Source of the DNA: JANSYL01 sp963921255
GTDB lineage: Bacteria; Pseudomonadota; Alphaproteobacteria; Rhodobacterales; Rhodobacteraceae
Reading direction: 5' to 3'
Length of the DNA: 64,000 bases
NCBI GenBank assembly: GCA_963921255.3
Contig: CAWUEW020000001.1
Location: forward strand, 248,001-312,000
Below are positions 8,532-16,439 of the stretch, piece after piece. The stretch's first letter is position 1. The number at the start of each line of letters is the position of its first letter. The notes under the pieces are model-generated. The model was not told the DNA's origin. It ran no database searches and saw only the letters and a list, made by a program, of their open reading frames with translations. The position numbers and the translations under genes are program-made.

Positions 8532-9160
8532 GCGTTCCGTTCGTCTTTCCCGGCGGGGTGTCCGCCGTCTGCCTTGCGCAGGCCCTGGAGTTTCGCGGCC
8601 CCCTCTACAACACGGGGGGCGAGACCACCAGCGGCAAGCGCGCCATGTATCACACTTTGGCGTCCGAATGCCAAACCCAATTCCTGAGCCGTAAGGACGC
8701 TGAAATAGCGGGCGCCTTCCGGCGTCCACAGCTTCGATTTTCCACGCTCTGACCCGTCGGTTGCCTGCAACAGCACAGGCACCTTCCGGGATGCGAGCCA
8801 GTCTTTCACTTTCTCAAACCCGGCGACCGCTTCGCCGGCCTTGCGGCTGAGCGCAATCAGATCGGTCAAACGCCGCGCCAACCCTGCATCGACCCGCGCA
8901 ATCAAGTCTTCCGGGACGGTGACCTGTTGCTTGGCCGCGCGCGAGAACAGGTTCTTCTTTATCGCCAGTTCCAGCGCCGCACGATCGGCACTCACCCAGA
9001 TCCCGCGCCCGGGGAGTTTTTCAAACAGATCAGGAGCGACCTGTCCGTCCGGGGCGACGACGAAACGGATCAGCCCATGCTTGGGCTGTACATCGCCGGT
9101 GGCGATGCATTTCCGCTCGGGACCGTCGCTCCGGTCTTTATGTCGGCCACCACGACTCAT
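8528..9160 (-). CDS. YlxR (DUF448) / L7Ae-like RNA-binding protein
   Basis: The first 90 residues form a YlxR/DUF448 domain (ERKCIATGDV, GRGIWVSADR), an RNA-binding fold found between nusA and infB in most bacteria. The remainder resembles an L7Ae/L30e-type domain (LIALSRKAGEAVAGFEKV). The two-domain fusion of about 210 residues is common in alphaproteobacteria. It overlaps infB by 4 nt and lies 25 bp after nusA, so it belongs to the rimP-nusA-infB operon. YlxR relatives bind RNase P RNA in some bacteria; the role here is inferred only as RNA binding. Confidence 0.9.
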   Translation of the reverse strand: MSRGGRHKDRSDGPERKCIATGDVQPKHGLIRFVVAPDGQVAPDLFEKLPGRGIWVSADRAALELAIKKNLFSRAAKQQVTVPEDLIARVDAGLARRLTDLIALSRKAGEAVAGFEKVKDWLASRKVPVLLQATDGSERGKSKLWTPEGARYFSVLTAQELGLAFGRQSVIHGALAAGGLAPRVVEGAAKLQGLRKADGGHPAGKDERNA

Positions 9161-9185
9161 GCGCGGGGTCCGGGCCCAGAGGGCG

Positions 9186-10814
9186 TTAGCCCTCTGCGGC
9201 CTCCTCGGCTTCTGCGGCTGCCGCTTCCGCTTCGGCTGCGGCCTGGGCTTCCAGTTCCTCGATGGTCACCCACCCCAGTTTCAGGCGCGCGGTCATCACC
9301 ATGTTCTGCGCTTCTTCCAAGCTGACATCGAAGGGCTCAAGCACGCCGTCGTCCTTGTGGCGTTCGCCGTCGACCGTGGTCCAGCCACCGGCCAGTTCCC
9401 AGTCGGCGCAAGTGGCGAAGTCTTCGAGCGTTTTGACATCGTCTTCGCCCAAAGCCACCAGCATTTGGGGTGTCAGACCCTCAAATTCAATGAGGCTGTC
9501 TTCGACCCCAAGCTCGCGGGCTTTCTCAAGCGCCTTCTTGTTCTGCTCTTCCAGGTAGTCACGGGCGCGGGCCTGCAGTTCGTCCGCGGTGGCTTCGTCG
9601 ACACCGTCGATGACCAGCAGTTCGTCGAGCTCGACATAGGCGACTTCTTCCAGCGCGGTGAAGCCTTCGGCCACCAGCAACTGTGCAAAGAACTCGTCCA
9701 GATCAAGCGTGTCCATGAAGAGGCGGGTGCGCTCTTCAAACTCGGCCTGACGGCGCTTGGATTCTTCTTCTTCGGTCAGAATGTCGATATCCAGGCCCGT
9801 CAACTGGCTGGCCAGTCGGACGTTCTGGCCGCGACGACCGATGGCGAGCGAAAGCTGCTCGTCCGGAACGACCACCTCGATGGGCTCGGCTTCTTCGTCC
9901 AGAACAACCTTGGACACTTCAGCGGGCTGAAGCGCGTTCACCAGGAAGGTCGGCGCGTCCTCGTTCCACGGAATGATGTCGATCTTTTCGCCCTGAAGCT
10001 CATTGACCACGGCCTGCACGCGGCTGCCGCGCATCCCGACACAGGCCCCGACCGGATCGATCGAGTTGTCGTAGGAAATCACAGCGATCTTCGCACGCGA
10101 GCCGGGGTCGCGGGCCACGGCCTTGATCTCGATGATGCCGTCGTAGATCTCGGGCACTTCCATCTTGAACAGTTCCGCCATGAATTCCGGCGCGGTCCGG
10201 CTCAGCACCACCTGATGGCCGCGCTGTTCGCGGCGCACATCCTTGATGTAGCAGCGGATGCGGTCACCGTTGCGGTATGCTTCGCGGCCGATCTTGTCAT
10301 TGCGACGCAACTGGCCTTCGCCGCGTCCGATATCGACGATGACGTTGCCGTATTCTTCGCGCTTTACGACACCATTGATGATCGTTCCAACCCGATCCTT
10401 GAATTCTTCGTACTGGCGATCACGCTCGGCTTCGCGGACCTTTTGAAGAATGACCTGCTTTGCAGACTGGGCCGCGATCCGGCCCATATCGACCGGCGGC
10501 ACTTCGTCGATCAGCGTGTCCCCGACAGCCGGGTTTTCCATGTACTGCTTGACCTGTTCGACCGTGAGTTCGGCCTTCTCGTTCTCAAGCTCTTCATCTT
10601 CGACGACGGTGCGCACACGGGTGAAGGTCGCTTTGCCGGTCTTGCGGTCGATCGACACGCGGATGTCCAGCTCGGCGCCGTAACGCGACTTGGCTGCGCG
10701 GGCGAGGCTTTCTTCCATCGCTTCGACCACCAGACCGGGGTCGATCATCTTTTCGCGGGCCACGGCCTCGGCCGTTTGCAAAAGCTCCAGCTGGTTGGCT
10801 GATGTGATTGCCAT
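9186..10814 (-). CDS. nusA: Transcription termination/antitermination factor NusA
   Basis: NusA binds RNA polymerase and nascent RNA, modulating pausing, termination and antitermination. The 542 residues show the N-terminal polymerase-binding domain (AVAREKMIDPGLVVEAMEES), an S1 domain (GVVKREEYGNVIVDIGRGEG), KH domains with GACVGMRGSRV and AIGRRGQNVRLA, then acidic helix-hairpin-helix repeats and an Ala/Glu-rich tail. I place the start at the ATG at 10812-10814 (MAITSANQLE), with GGAGG and GAGGAA upstream inside the rimP end. The gene is 4 bp from rimP. Confidence 0.97.
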   Translation of the reverse strand: MAITSANQLELLQTAEAVAREKMIDPGLVVEAMEESLARAAKSRYGAELDIRVSIDRKTGKATFTRVRTVVEDEELENEKAELTVEQVKQYMENPAVGDTLIDEVPPVDMGRIAAQSAKQVILQKVREAERDRQYEEFKDRVGTIINGVVKREEYGNVIVDIGRGEGQLRRNDKIGREAYRNGDRIRCYIKDVRREQRGHQVVLSRTAPEFMAELFKMEVPEIYDGIIEIKAVARDPGSRAKIAVISYDNSIDPVGACVGMRGSRVQAVVNELQGEKIDIIPWNEDAPTFLVNALQPAEVSKVVLDEEAEPIEVVVPDEQLSLAIGRRGQNVRLASQLTGLDIDILTEEEESKRRQAEFEERTRLFMDTLDLDEFFAQLLVAEGFTALEEVAYVELDELLVIDGVDEATADELQARARDYLEEQNKKALEKARELGVEDSLIEFEGLTPQMLVALGEDDVKTLEDFATCADWELAGGWTTVDGERHKDDGVLEPFDVSLEEAQNMVMTARLKLGWVTIEELEAQAAAEAEAAAAEAEEAAEG

Positions 10815-10818
10815 TTCC

Positions 10819-11391
10819 TCAGTCCTCCGCCTCTGTGGGCTCTTCTTCAATCTCGTCGAATTGGGTGTCGTCGATCACGCCGGCGGCCTTGCGCTGGCGC
10901 AACATTTCCTTGATCAGCTCATCGGTCAGGACAAGCTTCGCGTCGCTGAGCCAGTCGAAGTGCAACCCGATGGTGCCTTCTTCGACGTTCAGCAGAACTT
11001 CGTCGCCCTCCACGCCGGCCAGCACCCCTTTAAAGCGGCGGCGCCCGTCGATCATCTCGGTGGTTTCAAGCTTGGCTTCATAGCCTTCGAAGGTGTCGAA
11101 ATCCTTGAGCCGGGTCAGGGGACGGTCGATGCCCGGGCTGGACACTTCCAGCGTGTAGGGATCTTCGACCGGGTCTTCGACATCCAGAATGGCACTGATC
11201 TGTGTCGAGATCTGCGCGCATTCATCCACCTCAATGCCGCCGGTCGGGCGCTCGGCCATGACCTGCAGCGTCTTGGTCTTGCCGCCTTGCATGCGCACGC
11301 GCACCACCTCAAACCCCATATCCTCGATGATGGGGGTCAGGATCTCGGCCATACGGCGATCAATTGAGGTCTTCGCGATAAGGTCGTTCAT
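10819..11391 (-). CDS. rimP: Ribosome maturation factor RimP
   Basis: RimP is needed for 30S subunit maturation. The 190-residue product contains the conserved block LEVSSPGIDRPL and a C-terminal domain ending in an acidic tail (EEEPTEAED). It is the first gene of rimP-nusA-ylxR-infB. The start is set at the ATG at 11389-11391 (MNDLIAKT). Upstream frame continuation to 11640 overlaps the neighbouring gene and passes through a terminator hairpin, so it is not coding. The ribosome-binding site (GGACGAG) is weak. The hairpin at 11405-11427 lies only 14 nt before the start codon. Confidence 0.94.
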   Translation of the reverse strand: MNDLIAKTSIDRRMAEILTPIIEDMGFEVVRVRMQGGKTKTLQVMAERPTGGIEVDECAQISTQISAILDVEDPVEDPYTLEVSSPGIDRPLTRLKDFDTFEGYEAKLETTEMIDGRRRFKGVLAGVEGDEVLLNVEEGTIGLHFDWLSDAKLVLTDELIKEMLRQRKAAGVIDDTQFDEIEEEPTEAED

Positions 11392-11404
11392 CTCGTCCAA
11401 GCAC

Positions 11405-11427
11405 AAAAAAACGGGCGCGCGGCCCGT
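11405..11427 (-). terminator. Intrinsic terminator or attenuator in front of rimP
   Basis: ACGGGC and GCCCGT (11411-11416 / 11422-11427) form a 6-bp stem over a 5-nt loop, followed on the minus strand by seven T residues. It lies between the glycosyltransferase-like gene and rimP, leaving just 13 nt before the rimP ATG. There is no room for a promoter after it, so transcripts of the rimP operon must pass through it. Confidence 0.7.
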
Positions 11428-11482
11428 TGGTGTTTCCCGGTGGAGCGTTGGGGGTGGAGGCCAACGCGCCGCTGTTGAGGTG

Positions 11483-11511
11483 CACATAGGCCGCCGGGCC
11501 GGATTCTGCAA
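11483..11511 (-). promoter_or_regulatory. Candidate promoter of the rimP-nusA-ylxR-infB operon
   Basis: On the minus strand TTGCAG and TATGTG are separated by exactly 17 bp, directly downstream of the preceding gene's stop codon. Initiation would give a leader of about 85 nt containing the terminator-like hairpin at 11405-11427. Consensus match only. Confidence 0.4.
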
Positions 11512-11521
11512 GAGCGATGTC

Positions 11522-12367
11522 TTAACCGACCGGCCCAGGTGCAGCGATATAGGCGTTAAGGCGGTCCAGTTCGGCCCGCCCTTTCGGCCAATCCACGAAT
11601 TCCGGGTCGCGGTGGTAGTGCATGACCATTGGGTCGCCACGCTCCTCCGGCTTGCGGTTCTTGGTGGAAAAGTTGAACTGATCGCTCAGCACGTCGTAGC
11701 GCCACCCGATCCGCGCCACAGTGAGCGGAAGCGCGATCTGATCCAGCCAAGGGCGCTTTTCGCCGATCCGCAGATGGTGGTCGATATCCAGCGCCGTCAC
11801 CAGCCATTCCGCCCCGAAACGGCGGCCCTCGGCCCGCTCCGGGAAACATATGAACCCGGCGTTGAAATACGGGTAGTAGTGGACCTTCTTGTACCGGACG
11901 AGTTGCACCTTCTCTTCCGGAACGGGCAAACCGAAATGGGCGTAGGCCCGTTCCCACCGGTTTTCTTCCTGGCCCCAGGTTGGCACCCCTTCCGGTACCA
12001 TGAGAACGCGCGGCTCGGGCGCGTCCACCGCCAACTCGATCGGGCGCGGGATGCACAGGTCGGTATCAAGGAACAGCGACCAGTCCGTGTCCCTCGGCTC
12101 ATTCGCGGCAAGCAGCTTGTTGCCGTGGGGATAGGGTTTGTTCCAGATCTTGCGCGCCTTCGGCAGCAGGCGCAGGTCGACCCGATGGTCGTCAAACATC
12201 TGCCGGGTCGCGGTTGAAATCTTGGGCACGTAGCTGTCGGTTGTGTAGGCGATCAGGCCCCAGTCGGGGTGATGGTGCCGCAGGCTGGAGACCAACATCC
12301 AGGCTTGCGCCTCGAGCTTCTTGCCCTCGACGATGAAGAACGCGCTGATTGAAGACGGGGGCGTCAT
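11522..12367 (-). CDS. Glycosyltransferase-like protein (GT-A type, uncharacterised)
   Basis: A 281-residue cytoplasmic protein without a signal peptide. The block SLFLDTDLCIPRPIE carries a DTD that resembles the metal-binding DXD motif of GT-A glycosyltransferases. A later segment (YYPYFNAGFICFPE, then WLDQIALPLTV) matches the acceptor-side pattern seen in GT8-like folds. The donor and acceptor cannot be predicted. It is a single gene ending at the terminator hairpin before rimP, with a 165-bp gap to frmA in the divergent direction. Assignment is by motif only. Confidence 0.7.
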   Translation of the reverse strand: MTPPSSISAFFIVEGKKLEAQAWMLVSSLRHHHPDWGLIAYTTDSYVPKISTATRQMFDDHRVDLRLLPKARKIWNKPYPHGNKLLAANEPRDTDWSLFLDTDLCIPRPIELAVDAPEPRVLMVPEGVPTWGQEENRWERAYAHFGLPVPEEKVQLVRYKKVHYYPYFNAGFICFPERAEGRRFGAEWLVTALDIDHHLRIGEKRPWLDQIALPLTVARIGWRYDVLSDQFNFSTKNRKPEERGDPMVMHYHRDPEFVDWPKGRAELDRLNAYIAAPGPVG

Positions 12368-12498
12368 GCCTGCATCCGGTTCGCTTTTGAACCGTTATAC
12401 GGCGTCTGCGGCGCAGAGAAAGCGATGAGTTTCAGGATCGGGCCAGCGCGGTCAGAATTCCCGGCATCCTCCGTTGCAATGCGAAGGCGATTGGACCA

Positions 12499-12513
12499 AG
12501 GTTTCGAAAACCT
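12499..12513. repeat. Inverted repeat upstream of frmA
   Basis: AGGTTT-CGA-AAACCT is a perfect 6-bp inverted repeat with a 3-bp centre, ending 20 bp before the frmA ATG and just before its GGGAGGG ribosome-binding site. It could be an operator or a small 5' hairpin; no regulator can be named. Confidence 0.4.
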
Positions 12514-12532
12514 GTCTTAGGGAGGGACGATC

Positions 12533-13645
12533 ATGCGCACCCGTGCAGCCGTGGCATTGGAAGCCGGAAAACCCCTTGAAATCATGGAAGTGAACCTTGA
12601 AGGCCCCAAGGCCGGCGAGGTTCTGGTTGAGATCAAGGCAACTGGAATTTGTCACACCGACGAATTCACCTTGTCCGGTGCGGACCCCGAAGGTCTGTTC
12701 CCGGCCATTCTGGGCCACGAAGGCGCCGGCGTCGTTTTGGAAGTCGGTGAAGGTGTGACCAGCGTGAAGCCCGGCGACCATGTAATCCCGCTCTACACCC
12801 CCGAGTGCCGCGAATGCGAGTACTGCCTGCATCCGAAGACCAACCTGTGCCAGGCCATTCGTTCGACCCAGGGGCAGGGTTTGATGCCGGATGGCACATC
12901 GCGGTTCAGCATGCTCGATGGGACACCGATCCTGCATTACATGGGCTGCTCGACCTTCTCGAACCACACGGTTCTGCCCGAGATCGCGCTGGCCAAGGTC
13001 AACCCTGACGCGCCGTTCGACAAGATCTGCTACATCGGATGCGGTGTAACGACCGGGATCGGTGCGGTGATCAACACCGCCAAGGTGGAAATCGGTTCGC
13101 GTGCGATCGTGTTTGGTCTGGGGGGCATCGGCCTGAACGTGATCCAAGGTCTCCGTATGGCGGGTGCGGATCAGATTGTCGGCGTCGATCTGAACCCCGA
13201 CAAAGCCAAGATGGCCGAGCATTTCGGCATGACCGATTTCGTGAACCCTGCCGAGGTTGAGGGCGACCTCGTTCCCTATCTGGTCGACCTGACCAAGGGC
13301 GGTGCCGACTATACCTTCGACGCAACCGGCAATGTGCAGGTGATGCGTGCGGCGCTGGAATCGGCCCACAAGGGATGGGGCGAATCCATCATCATCGGTG
13401 TTGCACCGGCTGGCGCGGAAATCAGCACACGCCCGTTCCAACTGGTGACGGGTCGATCCTGGCGTGGCACCGCCTTCGGCGGCGCCCGCGGACGGACGGA
13501 CGTGCCAAAGATCGTGGATTGGTACATGGAAGGTAAAATCGAGATCGACCCGATGATCACCCACACGCTCAGCTTGGATGACATCAACAAGGGCTTTGAT
13601 CTGATGCATGCCGGCGAATCGATTCGCTCGGTCGTCGTGTACTGA
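12533..13645 (+). CDS. frmA: S-(hydroxymethyl)glutathione dehydrogenase / class III alcohol dehydrogenase
   Basis: Oxidises S-hydroxymethylglutathione (formaldehyde plus glutathione) to S-formylglutathione with NAD+, the first enzyme of glutathione-dependent formaldehyde detoxification. The 370-residue protein has the catalytic zinc ligands C40 and H62 (with E63) and the four structural-zinc cysteines C92, C95, C98 and C106. The Rossmann motif is GLGGIG. GGGAGGG lies upstream of the ATG. The matching hydrolase fghA is 2.8 kb downstream on the same strand, separated by unrelated genes. Also called flhA or adhI in related species. Confidence 0.96.
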   Translation: MRTRAAVALEAGKPLEIMEVNLEGPKAGEVLVEIKATGICHTDEFTLSGADPEGLFPAILGHEGAGVVLEVGEGVTSVKPGDHVIPLYTPECRECEYCLHPKTNLCQAIRSTQGQGLMPDGTSRFSMLDGTPILHYMGCSTFSNHTVLPEIALAKVNPDAPFDKICYIGCGVTTGIGAVINTAKVEIGSRAIVFGLGGIGLNVIQGLRMAGADQIVGVDLNPDKAKMAEHFGMTDFVNPAEVEGDLVPYLVDLTKGGADYTFDATGNVQVMRAALESAHKGWGESIIIGVAPAGAEISTRPFQLVTGRSWRGTAFGGARGRTDVPKIVDWYMEGKIEIDPMITHTLSLDDINKGFDLMHAGESIRSVVVY

Positions 13646-13684
13646 GGATGTTCAGGCTGGATTGAACCAGTCTGGACCAGACCC

Positions 13685-14197
13685 ATGACATCTCGCATTG
13701 ACGTCCGACGTGCCCGGTCTTCGGACCACGCGCAGCTGGCTGAAATCCTGGTTCCAGTGTTTCGGGCCGGAGACACCTATCCGATTGACCCAACCATCAG
13801 CGCGGAGGACGCGGTTACCTATTGGACGGGGCCAAGCCACGTTGTCTGGGTGGCCGAGGTCGACGGAGAGGTGCTGGGCACCTACTACATCCGTCCCAAT
13901 CAGGCCGGCAACGGCGCGCATGTGTGCAATTGCGGGTACATGACCGCACCTGCGGCGCGGGGCCGGGGGGTGGCCCGCGCCATGCTGACCCATTCCCTGA
14001 CCTATGCGCGCGAGGTTGGCTACCGGGCCATGCAATACAACTTCGTCGTGTCCACCAATCGCCGCGCCGTCGAGACATGGACCCGCGCAGGATTCAAAAC
14101 GGTTGGGCGGGTGCCCGACGTGTTCCACCATCCACGCGAGGGATATGTCGACGCCCTGGTGATGTGGAAGGATCTCACCGGTTCGGAGACTGAATAG
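13685..14197 (+). CDS. GNAT family N-acetyltransferase
   Basis: A 170-residue protein of the GCN5-related acetyltransferase family. It begins with the usual IDVRRARSSDHAQLAEIL helix region and has an acetyl-CoA-binding segment APAARGRGVARAMLTHSL that fits the R/Q-x-x-G-x-G/A motif A. A C-terminal block (NRRAVETWTRAGFKTVGR) follows the family pattern. The substrate is unknown. It lies 39 bp after frmA on the same strand and might be co-transcribed. Confidence 0.9.
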   Translation: MTSRIDVRRARSSDHAQLAEILVPVFRAGDTYPIDPTISAEDAVTYWTGPSHVVWVAEVDGEVLGTYYIRPNQAGNGAHVCNCGYMTAPAARGRGVARAMLTHSLTYAREVGYRAMQYNFVVSTNRRAVETWTRAGFKTVGRVPDVFHHPREGYVDALVMWKDLTGSETE

Positions 14198-14226
14198 CGT
14201 CGGCGGCCCCGGCCTCGGGAAACCCT

Positions 14227-14655
14227 CTAGGGGTCGGTTGATCCAAAGGTCGCGCCGGTCACTTGCGGTTCCATGCGGATGAGACGGCTGTCCGCGACTG
14301 CGACCTGACGGTGGATCACCGCAGCCCGGTAATCTGCGTCGCGCAGCATCTCAACGAACGCGGCCACGGATGGATACTCGGCGATAAAGGCCAGATCCCA
14401 GGCCTTGTCCTGTGGGCCGATCAGCATCAGTTCCGGTCGTCCCACCCACACCTGGCGTCCCCCCAATCTTTTGAAGATTGGGCCGCTCTCACGCGCATAG
14501 GCGGCATAAGCCTCGGCGCCCGGAATTTGCGTGCCGTCGGGATACGTGGCCGTTTCATGAAACTGGAGGAGGTTCAGCATGTGAACCGGACCAGTCCGGT
14601 CCATCTCACGAAAAGCGGCAAAGGCCTCGCGCGTCGGATCAATGTAATGGGGCAT
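14227..14655 (-). CDS. DUF1330 family protein
   Basis: A 142-residue cytoplasmic protein with a ferredoxin-like dimeric alpha/beta-barrel pattern (GPVHMLNLLQF, LAFIAEYPSVAAFVEMLRDADYR) characteristic of DUF1330. The biochemical function is unknown. It begins 2 bp after the tetR stop codon on the same strand, so it is very probably the TetR regulator's co-transcribed partner. The plus-strand GNAT gene ends 29 bp away in the convergent direction. Confidence 0.82.
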   Translation of the reverse strand: MPHYIDPTREAFAAFREMDRTGPVHMLNLLQFHETATYPDGTQIPGAEAYAAYARESGPIFKRLGGRQVWVGRPELMLIGPQDKAWDLAFIAEYPSVAAFVEMLRDADYRAAVIHRQVAVADSRLIRMEPQVTGATFGSTDP

Positions 14656-14657
14656 CG

Positions 14658-15275
14658 TCAGGCGCGGGCGTAGCGTGCCATGAAGGTCTTCACCGCTTCG
14701 TCGGCAATCCGCTCAATATCTTCTTCGGTTGCGCGTTTCTCGATCCCGAACATGATTTTGAGCAAAAGATCCGTGCGGCAAAGCTGTGCGAGCTGGTCCG
14801 CGGCCAGGATGGGATCCTGAATGTCCAGCACCTCTTGGGCTTTCGGGCTGTTCAGATAGTCGCCAATCTTTGCGATCCAGCGTTTGGGACCACTTTCATA
14901 GAAGGCCTGCCCCAAGGCGGGAAAGCGCTGCGCTTCTGCCACGCAGACGCGGAACATATCCTGTCCGAACGGGGACGTGACAAAGCCGGTCAATTCCCGG
15001 CAGATCGAGCGCAAGGTGTCCGGGACGGACATCGTCCCCTCCGCCATCATGATCTCGACTTCGGACTGCTGCACGCATTCTTCGGACAAGACGGCGAGGA
15101 ACAGGTGCTGTTTGTCCGGGAAGTAGCTGTAGAGCGTTGCCTTCGACACCCCGGCGTCGCGCGCGATGACGTCAACGCTGGCCCCTTCGTAGCCTTCGCG
15201 CATGAACACATCTCGTGCCCCGGCGACGACCTGATCAAACTTGCGGCCCTTTTTGATTTGCGCTGGCGCATTCAT
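14658..15275 (-). CDS. TetR/AcrR family transcriptional regulator
   Basis: A 205-residue regulator. The N-terminal helix-turn-helix (residues about 12-58) includes VDVIARDAGVSKATLYSYFPDKQHLF, the typical TetR pattern. The C-terminal part is a ligand-binding helical domain of the AefR-like type. I choose the ATG at 15273-15275 (MNAPAQ) because GGAAGGGG lies upstream and the operator-promoter sits further out; a longer reading would put that operator inside the coding region. It has its own clear operator and is followed by a DUF1330 gene. The AEC transporter gene is divergent and a possible target. Confidence 0.92.
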   Translation of the reverse strand: MNAPAQIKKGRKFDQVVAGARDVFMREGYEGASVDVIARDAGVSKATLYSYFPDKQHLFLAVLSEECVQQSEVEIMMAEGTMSVPDTLRSICRELTGFVTSPFGQDMFRVCVAEAQRFPALGQAFYESGPKRWIAKIGDYLNSPKAQEVLDIQDPILAADQLAQLCRTDLLLKIMFGIEKRATEEDIERIADEAVKTFMARYARA

Positions 15276-15304
15276 GTGTGTCTGGACCCCTTCCACTTGC
15301 AAAT

Positions 15305-15334
15305 AGTGTAAACCAATCGGTTTAGTTTGTGCAA
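15305..15334 (-). promoter_or_regulatory. tetR promoter with embedded TetR-type operator
   Basis: The perfect inverted repeat TAAACC-AATC-GGTTTA (15309-15324) has the look of a TetR-family operator. On the minus strand it lies almost wholly within the 18-bp spacer between TTGCAC (15329-15334) and TACACT (15305-15310). Binding would block polymerase, indicating autorepression and possible control of the divergent transporter. Confidence 0.65.
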
Positions 15335-15418
15335 GCGCCGCAGCGTGCGGTGCGCTTGTTGTCGCCAATCGTGCCACGGACGCTGGACAGTTTGGTTGTG
15401 CTTGGGTAGCGCGGAGAC

Positions 15419-16372
15419 ATGGTCGAGATTTTTCTGAAGACCCTACCCTTCTTTGCGTTGATCGGATTGGGCTACCAGGCCTGCCGCACGGGATTTTTCA
15501 CGGCCGAGGCCGCCGCCTATTTGACGAAGTTCGTCTTCTATTTCGCGCTGTCGGCGATGCTGTTCCGGTTCGCCGCCAACCTGTCACTGTCCGAGATTTT
15601 CGATTGGTGGTTTGTCGCCGCGTACCTTTGGGGCTGTTTCACGGTCTACCTGATCGCGACCGCCGTGGCCTTCATCCGGCGGCGCGGTATCGAAGAGGCA
15701 GCGGTGGAAGCGCAATGTGCCGTCATCGGAAACACCGGGTTTCTCGGTGTGCCGATGCTGGTCGTCCTGATGGGGCCAGAGGCGGCTGGCCCGGTCCTGA
15801 TGGTTCTGGCGCTTGATCTGATCGTCTTCTCCAGCCTGATCGTCATCCTGATCACCGGTAGCCGCGATGGACGCATGTCGCTCGGTGTTCTCAAGACCGT
15901 CGGCATCGGCCTTCTGAAAAACCCCATGATCGTGTCGATGTCGCTTGGGCTGGCTTGGTCGGCCACAGGGTGGGCGGTGCCCGGGCCAGTGAACGAATTC
16001 CTCGCGATCCTGGGCGCTGCTGCGACACCGGGGGCCTTATTTGCAATCGGGGCGTCCCTTGCCGGCAAATCGGCAGAGCGGATCGAAGTCGCCGGGTGGC
16101 TGACGTTCTGCAAACTGGTTCTGCACCCGCTGGCCGTCGCCCTTGCGGCCCTGTGGATGTTCCCTGTGCCCGTGTTCGACGCGGCGGTCATGATTGCGGC
16201 CGCGTCCCTGCCGGTGGCGGGGAATGTCTACATCCTTGCACAGCACTACGGGGTGGCGCCCCACCGGGTGTCGGCATCGATCCTTGTCTCCACTGCAATC
16301 AGCATTGTCACCGTGTCGGCCGTGATTGCCTGGGTGTCAGACCTTGCCGGAAATGTGCCGGGCGCCGGGTGA
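15419..16372 (+). CDS. AEC family (auxin efflux carrier-type) transporter
   Basis: A 317-residue inner-membrane protein with about ten hydrophobic helices arranged in the two-repeat layout of the AEC/BART family. The conserved segment CAVIGNTGFLGVPML and the second-half KNPMIVSMSLGLAWS are typical. The substrate is unknown; family members export or take up organic acids. It is divergent from the tetR gene, whose operator is 95 bp upstream, so it may belong to that regulator's targets. Confidence 0.92.
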   Translation: MVEIFLKTLPFFALIGLGYQACRTGFFTAEAAAYLTKFVFYFALSAMLFRFAANLSLSEIFDWWFVAAYLWGCFTVYLIATAVAFIRRRGIEEAAVEAQCAVIGNTGFLGVPMLVVLMGPEAAGPVLMVLALDLIVFSSLIVILITGSRDGRMSLGVLKTVGIGLLKNPMIVSMSLGLAWSATGWAVPGPVNEFLAILGAAATPGALFAIGASLAGKSAERIEVAGWLTFCKLVLHPLAVALAALWMFPVPVFDAAVMIAAASLPVAGNVYILAQHYGVAPHRVSASILVSTAISIVTVSAVIAWVSDLAGNVPGAG

Positions 16373-16439
16373 TCGCCCGCTTGCCGGGCGCAGCCCGTCC
16401 GGCTACGCCTAGGGCCGAGCCTGCAACAGGGGAACCGGC

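Noticed and set aside
16373..16439. GC-rich short inverted repeats after the AEC gene
   Set aside because: The stems are short, imperfect and not repeated elsewhere in the window, so I cannot call them terminators or REP elements.
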